From a virus, in IMG/VR virus record IMGVR_UViG_3300024346_000014, positions 61,650 through 125,649 of that record: DNA of 64,000 bases; one strand, given 5' to 3'. The number at the start of each line of letters is the position of its first letter. The first letter of the stretch is position 1. Under the pieces are notes generated by a model that saw nothing but the letters and a program-made list of their open reading frames with translations, made no database searches and was not told the DNA's origin. A program made the translations under genes and the position numbers. This document shows, piece after piece, positions 38,246 through 47,310 of the stretch.

Positions 38246-39816
38246 ATTTCTTTTTTTTTAAGATCTTTTTCTACAAATTCCTCTCTTAACGAGTTTATTT
38301 TAATTTCTAATTGTTCTTTAATATCTTCTAGTTGGCTGAAAAACTTGGAGTCTATATCTCCTGATTCTAAGTTTGTATTTATTTTAGTTACTTCATTTTC
38401 TAACTTAGTGATATTTGTTTCTATTTCAGACTTTCTTGAATCTAGAGCGGCAATAGATGCAGTTTGTTCATCAATCTTAACTTGAAAAATAGAGCTAATA
38501 TCATAATTAAAGTTTTCTAAAATATAATTATGTAATTTGTATTCGTTTATATCATTCTTCCAAACTCTTTCTACTTGATTCAACATTTCACAGATATGAT
38601 AATCTCCTTCTAATTCTATTACCATTACTTTTTTTCCGGTATGGTCATTTGTTAAAGTTTTCGCAAATTCTAAATTAAAAATACTAGATGTTTCATTTAA
38701 AACTTTACTAACGTCTGTTTTAACAGTGTTGCTTTCTAAAGTAAGTATTTCACTAAAATTAAATTTAGAAGGCTCTTTAATTAAACTTTCATTTATGTAT
38801 ATATCTAATTTTCCAAATTCATCTGATCTAAACTCTAATACTAGATTCCTAAGGGATGTTGATTTAATACCATGTTGAGATTTAACAAATCCTAATTTAT
38901 AAAAAGATTCACATAGCGTGTAATACGAGTTATATTTTTCTTTAACATAATTAGAATCCATTTCATACAATTTGGAAGATTCAGATTCAGATAATAAAGA
39001 TCCTTTATTCAAGTCCTTAGTACTAATTGCTATAAACTTGTTATCTATAAAACTTAATACTGTATTCTTACCGGTTTTTAAAGTAGGAGTGATTGTATTA
39101 TCAATAGTACATGTAGCTCCGCCTTGTCCTAAAGTAAAAGAAGAAGAATTTCTAGACTCAACTACTGATAATCTAGTATAAAGATTCTTAAGAATAGGCA
39201 ATTCTCCATTTAATCTATGTTTAATAGCCTCGCTTGAATAAGATTCTGAAATTAACATTTTACTAAGGCCTTCTATATCTTTTTCATAGCCTTTAGCGCT
39301 TTTCATTGAATTTATAGAATCTAATACCATTAATTTTTCAGTATTATTATTGATGTAGTTTAATATCCTATCAACTGACTCTTTAACTACACTGTCGTAA
39401 TTAAATTCTTTAAATGAATCTACAAATTTTCCATATAACACAAATTCAGGATTATTACGTAATGATTCTTCTAAAACTATTACTCTTTGGAGAACTACTG
39501 GATTAGAATAAGAATTGCTTTCTTTGATGTTATTTAATTCAGATAAAAGATTAGCTTCTTTATTCATCTCGTCTATTAAATTACTATCTGAATATTCAAA
39601 TTTTTCAAACTGTTCTAGTATATTTATTATAGTTTCATTTTGTAAATGGTTGTTTAGTTCAACCAATCCACTTTTTAGTGAGTTATATGTCGAAGATACA
39701 CCAGTATTTGCTTTCAAAGCATTTTTAGTGGATTCAGTTAGTATTTTTACTAATGAATTATTAGAAACGTCACTATTAGATAACGTGTCAAGTGTTTTAT
39801 TTATAAAAGTCTTCAT
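38239..39816 (-). CDS. large late structural-type protein (525 aa)
   Basis: The protein is helical at the N-terminus (MKTFINKTLDTLSNSDVSNN, then LVKILTE|ST) and beta-rich in the middle. It ends in a coiled coil (IAALDSRKSEIETNITKLENE) and LKKKEIA. A late box lies upstream at 39826-39847. The last codons sit on a slippery A9 run, so a longer form is possible. No family is recognised. A head-internal or neck location would fit the neighbours and the N-terminal ILTE site. Confidence 0.65.
   Translation of the reverse strand: MKTFINKTLDTLSNSDVSNNSLVKILTESTKNALKANTGVSSTYNSLKSGLVELNNHLQNETIINILEQFEKFEYSDSNLIDEMNKEANLLSELNNIKESNSYSNPVVLQRVIVLEESLRNNPEFVLYGKFVDSFKEFNYDSVVKESVDRILNYINNNTEKLMVLDSINSMKSAKGYEKDIEGLSKMLISESYSSEAIKHRLNGELPILKNLYTRLSVVESRNSSSFTLGQGGATCTIDNTITPTLKTGKNTVLSFIDNKFIAISTKDLNKGSLLSESESSKLYEMDSNYVKEKYNSYYTLCESFYKLGFVKSQHGIKSTSLRNLVLEFRSDEFGKLDIYINESLIKEPSKFNFSEILTLESNTVKTDVSKVLNETSSIFNLEFAKTLTNDHTGKKVMVIELEGDYHICEMLNQVERVWKNDINEYKLHNYILENFNYDISSIFQVKIDEQTASIAALDSRKSEIETNITKLENEVTKINTNLESGDIDSKFFSQLEDIKEQLEIKINSLREEFVEKDLKKKEIA
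38251..38259 (-). other. A9 slippery run, candidate -1 frameshift site
   Basis: On the minus strand the frame reads CTT AAA AAA AAA GAA, which contains the slippery pattern A AAA AAA. Five bases downstream AGCTT can pair with AAGCT (loop AATACGCGA), a weak but well-placed stem. The -1 frame stays open for 87 codons. Confidence 0.45.
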
Positions 39817-39825
39817 CTATTAGAT

Positions 39826-39847
39826 AATTATTTTTTTTTATTTATCT
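39826..39847 (-). promoter_or_regulatory. T4-type late promoter box
   Basis: On the minus strand GATAAATAAAAAAAAATAAT lies about 10 bases upstream of the 39816 start. Confidence 0.6.
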
Positions 39848-39886
39848 TAAAATATGTATTTAAATTCTACAATTTTAGAGTATTAG

Positions 39887-41878
39887 TTAGCTATTATTTC
39901 TATTTGTTGTTATTTTAGTGGAGTCTTTCACACCAAACGTATTAACAGTAGATACGGATTTAGATTCTTTTCTATTTACATATCCTGGTATTCTAGCTTT
40001 TTTAGATACAAGGCGAGGTCTTTTTCTAGCTTGCTTTTCAGCTAGCCCTTTATATTTGTCTACTATTTCATTTATTTTAGAAGTAGTTTTATTCTGAGCT
40101 TCAGCCTCCGCTTTAGCCTCAGCAATAGCTGCATCTACATCAGATTGTTCAGATGTCTTCCTCCATTCTCCATTGTACATCAGTGTTTCTGTTCCGTCTT
40201 TAGCAACCGATGTTATATAAAAACTTTTATCAGTTGATTGTAATATACTTTCGCTACTTTCAGTGGGTATATTAAACACAATTTCACCAGATGATAAATT
40301 TTCTTTAGACTGATCGTTTAAGTTGTCTATTTTTATTTTTCCGCTAGACGTTTGAAAAACAGCTCGATAAATGGCATCGCCTATATTTAAATCCAATGCC
40401 GTTGTTTTATTTTTAACTTCAGTGTAAAATTTAAACTTTAAATAATTATCGAATGGAGATATTACAAATTTTAATTTGCCATCTTTAAATACAACCTCAT
40501 CTTGATCGTTATTTTCTTTGACAATTGAGCTTTTCTTTGAGACTGATATGTTTGACTTAGTAAAAAAGATTGGAACATATTGAGTTGAACTAGACATGGT
40601 AGATGATGTAACTATACTACCTATAGACTTAGTTACGTTTTGAGCAGGGTCTATGAATAATTCAGTTGCTTCAAAATTATTTTTATATATTTTATTTATT
40701 ATATTTTGAGATTGAGGCTTATCTTCCAATTCTAACTTTAGAAGTGTTTTTCCATATTTCTTAGGTGAAGTTACTATCAAAGAACCTTCTCTAATAACTT
40801 GATCTCCATTTAATCTATTAATAAGTCTAACAATATAATCAATTGACATTGTTATTGCAGTATTCGCATTTTTTAAGACCGGCCTAAACAAATTAGGTTC
40901 ATCATAATCTTTATCTTGAAAAAAGGCTAATCTTGAGCTTTCAACAAAGGAAGATCCTATTTGTTCAAAAATAGTTAGTTCATGTGCTATGATATAGTCA
41001 TTCAATGGGTTCCTTCTATTTAATATAGATATTAATTCTTCTGGAAAACCTCCATTGTATGTTAAAAAGAATTCAATAAAGTCACCTTGACTAGATTCTT
41101 GTACATATGCTCCTACTGAATCAAACTCATTACTTTGAGATACAACCGCTTCGTAATGTTCTGTAATTTCAAAAGTATCATATTCTACGCCAACTGGTGT
41201 ATCTAATTTATCTTGAGTTCCACATTCATCTAAAGATACTATAATAGGATTATTTGTTATAAAACCTGTATATGAACCATTGTTAGGAGTAATATCTGCT
41301 GCAAAAGTAGAAGCTGGAGTAGGAGAAGTGTCAAATTCTTCATTTATATTTTTTATAGAAGGAACATATACGTCTATGTATCTATCGTACATGGCATTGG
41401 TTATGTACAATGGTTTCGGATTAAATGAAAGTATAGTTGATTCAGTATCTTTACTAAAAAGAATGTTTGCGAATATATTTGTTTTTTGATCATTTTCTAT
41501 ATTTCTTACACTAAGAACAAGTGCTCTAAAACTATCAAAATCAAACCCAGAAATAAAATGAAATCTTACTTTGTCTAAAGTTACATTATTTCCTGATATA
41601 GTGGTTTCAGTTATTTTATCATCGTAGTCTATATAATTAGGAACCTTTTCACTATCTAAGTATACATACCTGTTTCCATCTATTGAAGTAACGGTTATAT
41701 CTTGTATATTCCTAGTTTCACTAAACGAACCATCGTTGTTGAATATCTGATGAGCATCTATATGATCGTTTTGTAACAATTTAAAATCATCATTTGTATA
41801 GTCTAAAGATCCTAGGTCTTCTAGCATATACTCAACTATGCAATAATTGGTTAAGTTTACAAATCTACTTTCTCTCAT
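39887..41878 (-). CDS. large structural protein, probably tail or baseplate (663 aa)
   Basis: This beta-rich protein starts MRESRFVNLTNYCIVEYMLE. Its C-terminus has an Ala/Glu helix (SDVDAAIAEAKAEAEAQN) and a basic tail (KQARKRPRLVSKKARIPGYV). Size and beta composition, and its place among morphogenesis genes, suggest a virion part. I recall YCIVEYM-type starts from marine T4-like phage structural proteins but cannot name the T4 counterpart. Confidence 0.65.
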   Translation of the reverse strand: MRESRFVNLTNYCIVEYMLEDLGSLDYTNDDFKLLQNDHIDAHQIFNNDGSFSETRNIQDITVTSIDGNRYVYLDSEKVPNYIDYDDKITETTISGNNVTLDKVRFHFISGFDFDSFRALVLSVRNIENDQKTNIFANILFSKDTESTILSFNPKPLYITNAMYDRYIDVYVPSIKNINEEFDTSPTPASTFAADITPNNGSYTGFITNNPIIVSLDECGTQDKLDTPVGVEYDTFEITEHYEAVVSQSNEFDSVGAYVQESSQGDFIEFFLTYNGGFPEELISILNRRNPLNDYIIAHELTIFEQIGSSFVESSRLAFFQDKDYDEPNLFRPVLKNANTAITMSIDYIVRLINRLNGDQVIREGSLIVTSPKKYGKTLLKLELEDKPQSQNIINKIYKNNFEATELFIDPAQNVTKSIGSIVTSSTMSSSTQYVPIFFTKSNISVSKKSSIVKENNDQDEVVFKDGKLKFVISPFDNYLKFKFYTEVKNKTTALDLNIGDAIYRAVFQTSSGKIKIDNLNDQSKENLSSGEIVFNIPTESSESILQSTDKSFYITSVAKDGTETLMYNGEWRKTSEQSDVDAAIAEAKAEAEAQNKTTSKINEIVDKYKGLAEKQARKRPRLVSKKARIPGYVNRKESKSVSTVNTFGVKDSTKITTNRNNS

Positions 41879-41895
41879 TTAATGTTTAATGTTTT

Positions 41896-42735
41896 TTACC
41901 ATTGCAAAAATTTAGGAGAATAATTTAAGCCCAATCCGAAGTATGGTGAAGTAGATATATTATTACCACTTACACTTATGCCATACCCAACTTGAAAGCC
42001 TAGACTCCAATTTTTTCTAAGTTCTCTTAATGCTTTTTTATTCTTAGGATTATCCAATATGCTAGCTCCTTCTATTTGAGTAAAACTAACTCCTGGGTAA
42101 TCTGTATCTACTAGTATATTTATCTTTTTAGTTTCTCTATCTTTAACTAGTGCTAAATCTAAATTCATAGCTAATTCTAAAGAAAAATTACCCATACCTG
42201 GAATAACTTTAGGAATAGTATCAGTGGTGTCTACTGTAAATGGAATAATACCTGATAATATTCTGTAATTATTTTTACTATGATTCAAACTATCTAAAAA
42301 GGATAATTTATTTCCAGAACTATCAGCTATTACTAATACAGGTACTTGTGTTAAAATTTCTTTAACTACATATTCTGTTTTAATAATTACCTTTGGCAGT
42401 TTATTTTTTTCAATTGTTAATTTTCCTAGTAAACTATTATATTCTGTCTTAAGTTCACTTATTGTCAATTCATAACCCTGTTTTTCAGACCTCATTGTTT
42501 TATTATCTAAGGCATAAGTTTTTATAGAATCATTAGACGCTTCATAATTGTTCTTTACCCTGACAACTTGCTCTTTAACTTTCTTTGTTTCTATTTTTGC
42601 CTCGCTGGTTTTACCACATTGTCTAAATAATAATAGTATTAATATAACTATTGACCCCAACAACAACATTCTTGTATTTTTAGGATCGGTTATGAATTTT
42701 ATTACACTACCTAATATGTTCATTATATTTATCAT
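41896..42735 (-). CDS. candidate unimolecular spanin-like protein (279 aa)
   Basis: An N-terminal membrane span (about 22-40, LLLGSIVILILLLF) is followed by a long periplasmic coiled coil (about 45-115). A C-terminal beta-rich domain ends in aromatic strands (WSLGFQVGYGISVSGNN..YFGLGLNYSPKFLQW), as in outer-membrane-interacting proteins. This resembles Bacteroidota phage proteins thought to link inner and outer membranes at lysis. It overlaps a coiled-coil gene by 4 bases. The spanin assignment is inference from topology. Confidence 0.55.
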   Translation of the reverse strand: MINIMNILGSVIKFITDPKNTRMLLLGSIVILILLLFRQCGKTSEAKIETKKVKEQVVRVKNNYEASNDSIKTYALDNKTMRSEKQGYELTISELKTEYNSLLGKLTIEKNKLPKVIIKTEYVVKEILTQVPVLVIADSSGNKLSFLDSLNHSKNNYRILSGIIPFTVDTTDTIPKVIPGMGNFSLELAMNLDLALVKDRETKKINILVDTDYPGVSFTQIEGASILDNPKNKKALRELRKNWSLGFQVGYGISVSGNNISTSPYFGLGLNYSPKFLQW

Positions 42736-42947
42736 ATATAATCTGTTATATTTAGTTTTTCTCCAGTTTCTTGCTCTATATTATTTATTATTTGTTTTTC
42801 TCTTTCTCGAATTGAATCTAATTTATTTTTCAAATCATTATGTATAGACATCTGTTGGACTATTTGTTTTTCAAGAACATTTAAACCATGATGAACTTCT
42901 GAGTATTCTTTTAATAATGTGCTTAATTCTATTTTTAAATCTTTCAT
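42732..42947 (-). CDS. small coiled-coil protein (71 aa)
   Basis: Nearly the whole length is a charged coiled coil (LEKQIVQQMSIHNDLKNKLD). Its end overlaps the ATG of the spanin-like gene by 4 bases, and it is spaced one base from the upstream gene's stop. It is probably an assembly or lysis partner of its neighbours. Confidence 0.65.
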   Translation of the reverse strand: MKDLKIELSTLLKEYSEVHHGLNVLEKQIVQQMSIHNDLKNKLDSIREREKQIINNIEQETGEKLNITDYI

Positions 42948-42948
42948 T

Positions 42949-44682
42949 TTAATTTTTAATTTTAACCTCTAAGGGTCCCATTAGTAATATTTCAATGTTT
43001 TTAAGTCTTTTTTCTAATGCAGCAGTATCGTTATTTACACTTACGCTGCCTTGTTTTTCATTTTTAGAACCGCTTTGTGAAACAGGAGATTCGCTTGAAC
43101 TAGAAGAAGAAATATCGCCTGAATAAGAAGATTCTGGCATATTGTTTTCTTGAGAAGTAGTTGTTGCTTCCATAGTAGAAGAAAAATCATCTGATATGTT
43201 TTTTCCAACAGAATCTATATCCTTTTTTGTTATAGGATCAGGTTTTATTAAAGAAGATTTTTCAAAAGAACTAAAGTTAGAACTAGTCTGTAAGTCATTA
43301 GTCACATTTTTAACTTTATCTAAGCCTTTAGACAGGCCTGAGGGTACACCAGGTATATCATTTATTTGACTTATATTAGTTACATTAAGATCAGTACTAA
43401 CGTCCCCTAGAGCATCTCCAAGTTGTGTATTGGCTTGATTACTAATATCTCCAGTATTATTGACATTATTTATAGTAGATTCTTGCGAACTGTTTGTTAA
43501 AGTGTTAAGTTCATCTGTACTTAAACCCGTCATGCTACTTAAAAAGCTTGTTATAAAACTATCACCTTGGCTTTTTTTACCACCGCTATTGGCAACACCT
43601 TTAGAACCAGCTACCTGGTTATTTATAGAATTGTTGTTTTCAGTAGATGTATTATCGTTAACACTTTCACTCGTGTTAGTTATATTATTTACTACACTAG
43701 CTGATTGGTTATCTTGAATATCATTTTCACTAGAAGACTCTTCATCTAAAATATCCTGATTAGATTCAATAGAAATAGTGTCTTCGGTAACATTAGGTTT
43801 TTCTATTTCATCTTTACTTTCGCTAACTGTGTTTACAGTTGATGTTGCTGTTGTTTCTTCTTCCGGTTCAGCCGGTTCTTCTTCAACTTCTTTATTTATT
43901 GAAAGAGAAGCTAACGGATCTTTTTCTGGAATTTCTAAAGCATTTGATGTTTCTACTTCTATTTCAGAAAAGTCTTCATCCTGTTCGATGGGCTCAGCTA
44001 ACTCAGAAGATTCTTCTTCTTGGGTTTTATCCTCAGTTTCTTTATTTATGGGAGAAGTTTCTTCTGAATCATCGCTTTCAGATGATTCGGCATCTTCTGA
44101 AACCTTGCCGTCTACCATCTCTTTTAAAACCGCAAACGTAATGGGATTAGTTTTAAGCCCGCTAGGCCCATCTACTTCAACAGCGGCATACTCTATTAAC
44201 TCATCATATGTGTCCTGATCTTCAAAAGCTTTTATAGCACCTGCACCTAAGCTAGATGCTTTAGAAAGTCTACTCATTAGTGCCATATAAAGTTCACCTA
44301 AATACTCTTCAGGATCTCTAACATATAAATCAGCTTCTGCATATTCTAAATATTCCTCTGCTACTTTTAACCTGCTAGGTGCCCTATCTATCTTATTAAA
44401 TGCTTTAAGTTGCTTTGAATCATCTACAGATTCAAGCATACTAGAATAAGTCATTATATCAGCTTGAGAAAAGATTGGACCTTCGCCATTTTCTGGAAAA
44501 AGTCTTTCGAAGTCTTCTAGAAAACCAAGAGTTTTGAGCTCTTCTAAAAGAGGAGGTCTCAGCGCATTAAATGATTCAAGTTGGCCCTGTCTTTTTTCAA
44601 GGTTTTTAGCTGCTTTATCCAGTGATAATTGCGCCTTTTCCTTGTATAAAGAGATAAATGAGTTTAAATATTCGGAAGCCAT
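42949..44682 (-). CDS. late protein with long Ser/Glu/Asn-rich disordered region (577 aa)
   Basis: An ordered helical N-terminal domain (about 1-190) begins MASEYLNSFISLYKEKAQLS. A long low-complexity tail follows, first acidic then Ser/Asn/Thr-rich, and ends in a short coiled coil (TAALEKRLKNIEILL). It is located between a small tail-assembly-like gene and the lysis-like genes. A tail or baseplate accessory role is plausible. No family is recognised. Confidence 0.65.
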   Translation of the reverse strand: MASEYLNSFISLYKEKAQLSLDKAAKNLEKRQGQLESFNALRPPLLEELKTLGFLEDFERLFPENGEGPIFSQADIMTYSSMLESVDDSKQLKAFNKIDRAPSRLKVAEEYLEYAEADLYVRDPEEYLGELYMALMSRLSKASSLGAGAIKAFEDQDTYDELIEYAAVEVDGPSGLKTNPITFAVLKEMVDGKVSEDAESSESDDSEETSPINKETEDKTQEEESSELAEPIEQDEDFSEIEVETSNALEIPEKDPLASLSINKEVEEEPAEPEEETTATSTVNTVSESKDEIEKPNVTEDTISIESNQDILDEESSSENDIQDNQSASVVNNITNTSESVNDNTSTENNNSINNQVAGSKGVANSGGKKSQGDSFITSFLSSMTGLSTDELNTLTNSSQESTINNVNNTGDISNQANTQLGDALGDVSTDLNVTNISQINDIPGVPSGLSKGLDKVKNVTNDLQTSSNFSSFEKSSLIKPDPITKKDIDSVGKNISDDFSSTMEATTTSQENNMPESSYSGDISSSSSSESPVSQSGSKNEKQGSVSVNNDTAALEKRLKNIEILLMGPLEVKIKN

Positions 44683-44692
44683 TGCACTACGC

Positions 44693-44710
44693 GTGTTTTT
44701 ATTATTTATC
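44693..44710 (-). promoter_or_regulatory. T4-type late promoter box
   Basis: On the minus strand GATAAATAATAAAAACAC lies about 11 bases upstream of the 44682 start and overlaps the end of the preceding gene. Confidence 0.6.
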
Positions 44711-44909
44711 TACCTTGTTTTAGATTATCGGGTATTCCAAGTTTAGTAGGTTTACTATTGTCAAAATGTATAGTATCAGTAGCTTTGGCATTTTCTTCGT
44801 TTTTCTTTATAATTTTTCTTTTTATAGAAGCGACTAGCATAGAATATTCTAAAAAGTCTAATTCATAAAGGGTATCAAAGCTTTGGTTAAGCTTCACCGC
44901 TAATTCCAT
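44706..44909 (-). CDS. small protein next to the gp26-like gene (67 aa)
   Basis: I use the ATG at 44909 (MELAVKLNQSFDTLYELDFL), just past the gp26-like stop. The frame is open upstream through a 104-base overlap. Size and position suit a tail assembly chaperone. The frame lies +1 to the gp26-like gene, so fusion by frameshift is possible but not indicated by a clear signal. Confidence 0.5.
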   Translation of the reverse strand: MELAVKLNQSFDTLYELDFLEYSMLVASIKRKIIKKNEENAKATDTIHFDNSKPTKLGIPDNLKQGR

Positions 44910-44916
44910 GTTTATA

Positions 44917-45918
44917 TCAAATAAGATCTCTAAGTCTAGTTGAAACAATGAAAATATCTTTTGCAGTGAAGCTTCCTCCCAAAAAAATTGAAGAAGCCAT
45001 TTTAGTACTACATTTTTCACAAATTCCTAAGACTTTATTCTTTGAATTTTTTTCAAGCATTTCGCATGCTTTATGTAAAAAAATAAATTTATTTTCATGC
45101 CATCTAGAAGCTTGACTTCTTAAGTCTATAAGGTCGTTTGCTCCAAATTCTCTCCAATTAGGTACAAGGTACGGGGCTATTTTATTAAATGCTTTATCCT
45201 CACCTATACCTCTTCTTTTACAGAGAGCATTGTAATCATTCATTATTTTAGTAGTTCCAATAGTTGGAAGATATATTTTAAATGTTTCCATTAATTTTTC
45301 AGAAGCAATTACAAAACATTTTTCTTCTTGAGAGTACCATTCCATTAACTCTTCTGGAAAATCAAACCCTTTAAGGTTAGTGTCGCTTACTGGAACATGA
45401 TTAACATGACCACACTTTTTATTTGAACATTTAATATTTGCTTTTAAAGTGTTTTCGTTATTTGGAAAAGTCAACCTGTGTATTTTAAATAATATTTGAT
45501 ATTTATCAATCTCTAATATGTCATTAGAGTTTAAATTTTTAATTACACCTTTTACGTTTAATCTACAACAAGAGTCTGTTATAAATGCTATTTTATCGGA
45601 AACATCTATTGGATCATATTCATCTATAGTAGACCAATGACGTATTTCTTTTGTTTTGGCTGATTTTATTAAAATTTCAATATTATCGTCGTATAATAAA
45701 CCGTTAGAAGGTAGCGTATTAAGAGCCACTAATTTCCAACCAGATTCATTAGCCATTGTATCCACGGTTTTTGAAGTAGAAGCTTTTCCTAAACTAGTTT
45801 TCTTCTTAGGTTCTTCTGTTTGTTCTTCTGTTTGTTCTTCAGATTTATCATATTCTATTTCACTATTAGATTCAATGTGATTTAACGCATCTTTAAATGC
45901 TTCATCTTGATTGTTCAT
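44917..45918 (-). CDS. T4 gp26-like baseplate protein (333 aa)
   Basis: After an acidic disordered N-terminus (about 1-55), LVALNTLPSNGLLYDDNIEI opens the fold of the T4 baseplate family (PF12322-type). A zinc-knuckle pair follows (CSNKKC near 165-170), and another CxxC lies near the end (CEKCSTK). T4 gp26 takes part in baseplate hub assembly. The pattern of LPS.G..Y, the RHWSTIDEYD segment and the central Cys pair support the match. Confidence is moderate because the family is divergent. Confidence 0.65.
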   Translation of the reverse strand: MNNQDEAFKDALNHIESNSEIEYDKSEEQTEEQTEEPKKKTSLGKASTSKTVDTMANESGWKLVALNTLPSNGLLYDDNIEILIKSAKTKEIRHWSTIDEYDPIDVSDKIAFITDSCCRLNVKGVIKNLNSNDILEIDKYQILFKIHRLTFPNNENTLKANIKCSNKKCGHVNHVPVSDTNLKGFDFPEELMEWYSQEEKCFVIASEKLMETFKIYLPTIGTTKIMNDYNALCKRRGIGEDKAFNKIAPYLVPNWREFGANDLIDLRSQASRWHENKFIFLHKACEMLEKNSKNKVLGICEKCSTKMASSIFLGGSFTAKDIFIVSTRLRDLI

Positions 45919-46006
45919 ATTTAAGCGTTTTTTTATTATCTATAAAGATATTATACAAAAATGATTAGGTAAAGTTTTTGCTAAGATATATAAACATATA
46001 CATTAC

Positions 46007-46816
46007 ATGAAATATATTAGAAAAATATTTGAAGAAAGTAAACCGCTTTCTAATGCTTGGAAAACAAATTGTATTAAGTTTTTAAAAAGAGGAGATACAG
46101 TAGATTCAGGAGAATTATCTAAGATGGGTAAAAGAGATGTTATATTGAAACATTTTCCAATGGCAGATCCTAATTTTAGTAACTTTAAACCATCCGATGT
46201 TGGTAGATATTTACAAAACAATCCTGGGCTAATGGAATCTGTTAAAAACAATACTAATATATTATTAAGTAAAAAAACTCCTAAAACTGTTGTTAGTAAT
46301 AGACATAGTAAGAAAGTAAACGTGGCAGGCTTCGACGCTGGTTATCTAAATATAGATTATAAAGCTATTTTAACAAAGGCTAAGCTTTTATCCTTTGGAG
46401 AAAAAAACGTAAAAGGAGAAGCTAATTTTAAAATTTCATGTTCTATACCGGACGGTGTATTCGATGGAGCATCATTAAGTATTAATGTAAATGCTAAATT
46501 TGTAGCAAACTATACTATTTCCTTGAATGATAAAGAAGCAGTGATTAATATAGTTCCAAAATCTATCGTTCTAAATAGCCCTTCTTATAAAATAGGAGCA
46601 AGAGTCAGAATACAAATAGTTAATAATAAGGTAAAGATTCATTGGGGAACCTATATGAACAACCCTTTAGGAAGCAGTGTCATCTATACTATAAAACCCT
46701 TAAGTGAATTGAAAAAAGTGGCAGGTTCGGATATAAGTTTTGTAATCCCTAGAGAATCGTTAAGAATATCAACAGTTCCTTTAAACGCTGATCAAATTAA
46801 AAAAGTAATAGGCTAA
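46007..46816 (+). CDS. hypothetical protein with targeting-like N-terminus (269 aa)
   Basis: This lone plus-strand gene among minus-strand late genes starts MKYIRKIFEESKPLSNAWKT, with an I-F-E site. The C-terminal two thirds are beta-rich and basic. Its stop shares CTAA with the convergent 46813-47310 gene. No domain is recognised. Confidence 0.65.
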   Translation: MKYIRKIFEESKPLSNAWKTNCIKFLKRGDTVDSGELSKMGKRDVILKHFPMADPNFSNFKPSDVGRYLQNNPGLMESVKNNTNILLSKKTPKTVVSNRHSKKVNVAGFDAGYLNIDYKAILTKAKLLSFGEKNVKGEANFKISCSIPDGVFDGASLSINVNAKFVANYTISLNDKEAVINIVPKSIVLNSPSYKIGARVRIQIVNNKVKIHWGTYMNNPLGSSVIYTIKPLSELKKVAGSDISFVIPRESLRISTVPLNADQIKKVIG

Positions 46817-47310
46817 ATATTAGATATAAAAGATTCGAAATCAGGTATTAATCTAGAATAAGTAGGTGTGTATTTTGAATTTTCCATTAAACGTTCCATT
46901 GTATCTGGATACACTTCTTTAGTCTTTAATGTAGACGGATCTTTTACAAAAGCTCTAATTTGTTCGTTTTTATAATCTACTTTAATCTTATCAAATTTTC
47001 CTACTACTTGAGTTCCATCTTCATTCCTATCGCTTAGCATAGAATTCATCTCAATACCTCTTATTCTATCTCCCGGTTTAAACATATTATTAATAGTATT
47101 TACATACTGTCTAAAATCAGTTACACCTACATCTGCGTTTCTAGATAGATCGCTAAGAGGAAGTATTTTAATAGATATACCTGGCGTAAACTGGCTTCTA
47201 CCCATTACAAAATTAAAGTCTCCCTTTTCTCCGTAAAAAGGTAAACCTTTTGAGAAGTTTCTGTGCTGTGCAGCAGTCATCACTATGTTATTTTCGTATA
47301 TAAAGTCCAT
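46813..47310 (-). CDS. hypothetical late protein (165 aa)
   Basis: This soluble mixed protein begins MDFIYENNIVMTAAQHRNFS and has GKFDKIKVDYKNEQIRAFVK in the second half. It is adjacent to the beta-structural genes 47310-48746 and shares one base with the upstream stop. No function is assigned. Confidence 0.65.
   Translation of the reverse strand: MDFIYENNIVMTAAQHRNFSKGLPFYGEKGDFNFVMGRSQFTPGISIKILPLSDLSRNADVGVTDFRQYVNTINNMFKPGDRIRGIEMNSMLSDRNEDGTQVVGKFDKIKVDYKNEQIRAFVKDPSTLKTKEVYPDTMERLMENSKYTPTYSRLIPDFESFISNI

Noticed and set aside
43778-44218. Plus-strand frame of 146 codons, Ser-rich
   Set aside because: It is the reverse of the Glu/Ser-rich disordered region of the 42949-44682 gene.
44906-45020. 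Frameshift fusion between the gp26-like gene and the next small gene, as in lambda G/GT
   Set aside because: A T-rich slippery stretch exists (ATTTTTTTGGG), but the downstream frame is +1, not -1, and a normal ATG lies right after the stop, so a separate gene is simpler.
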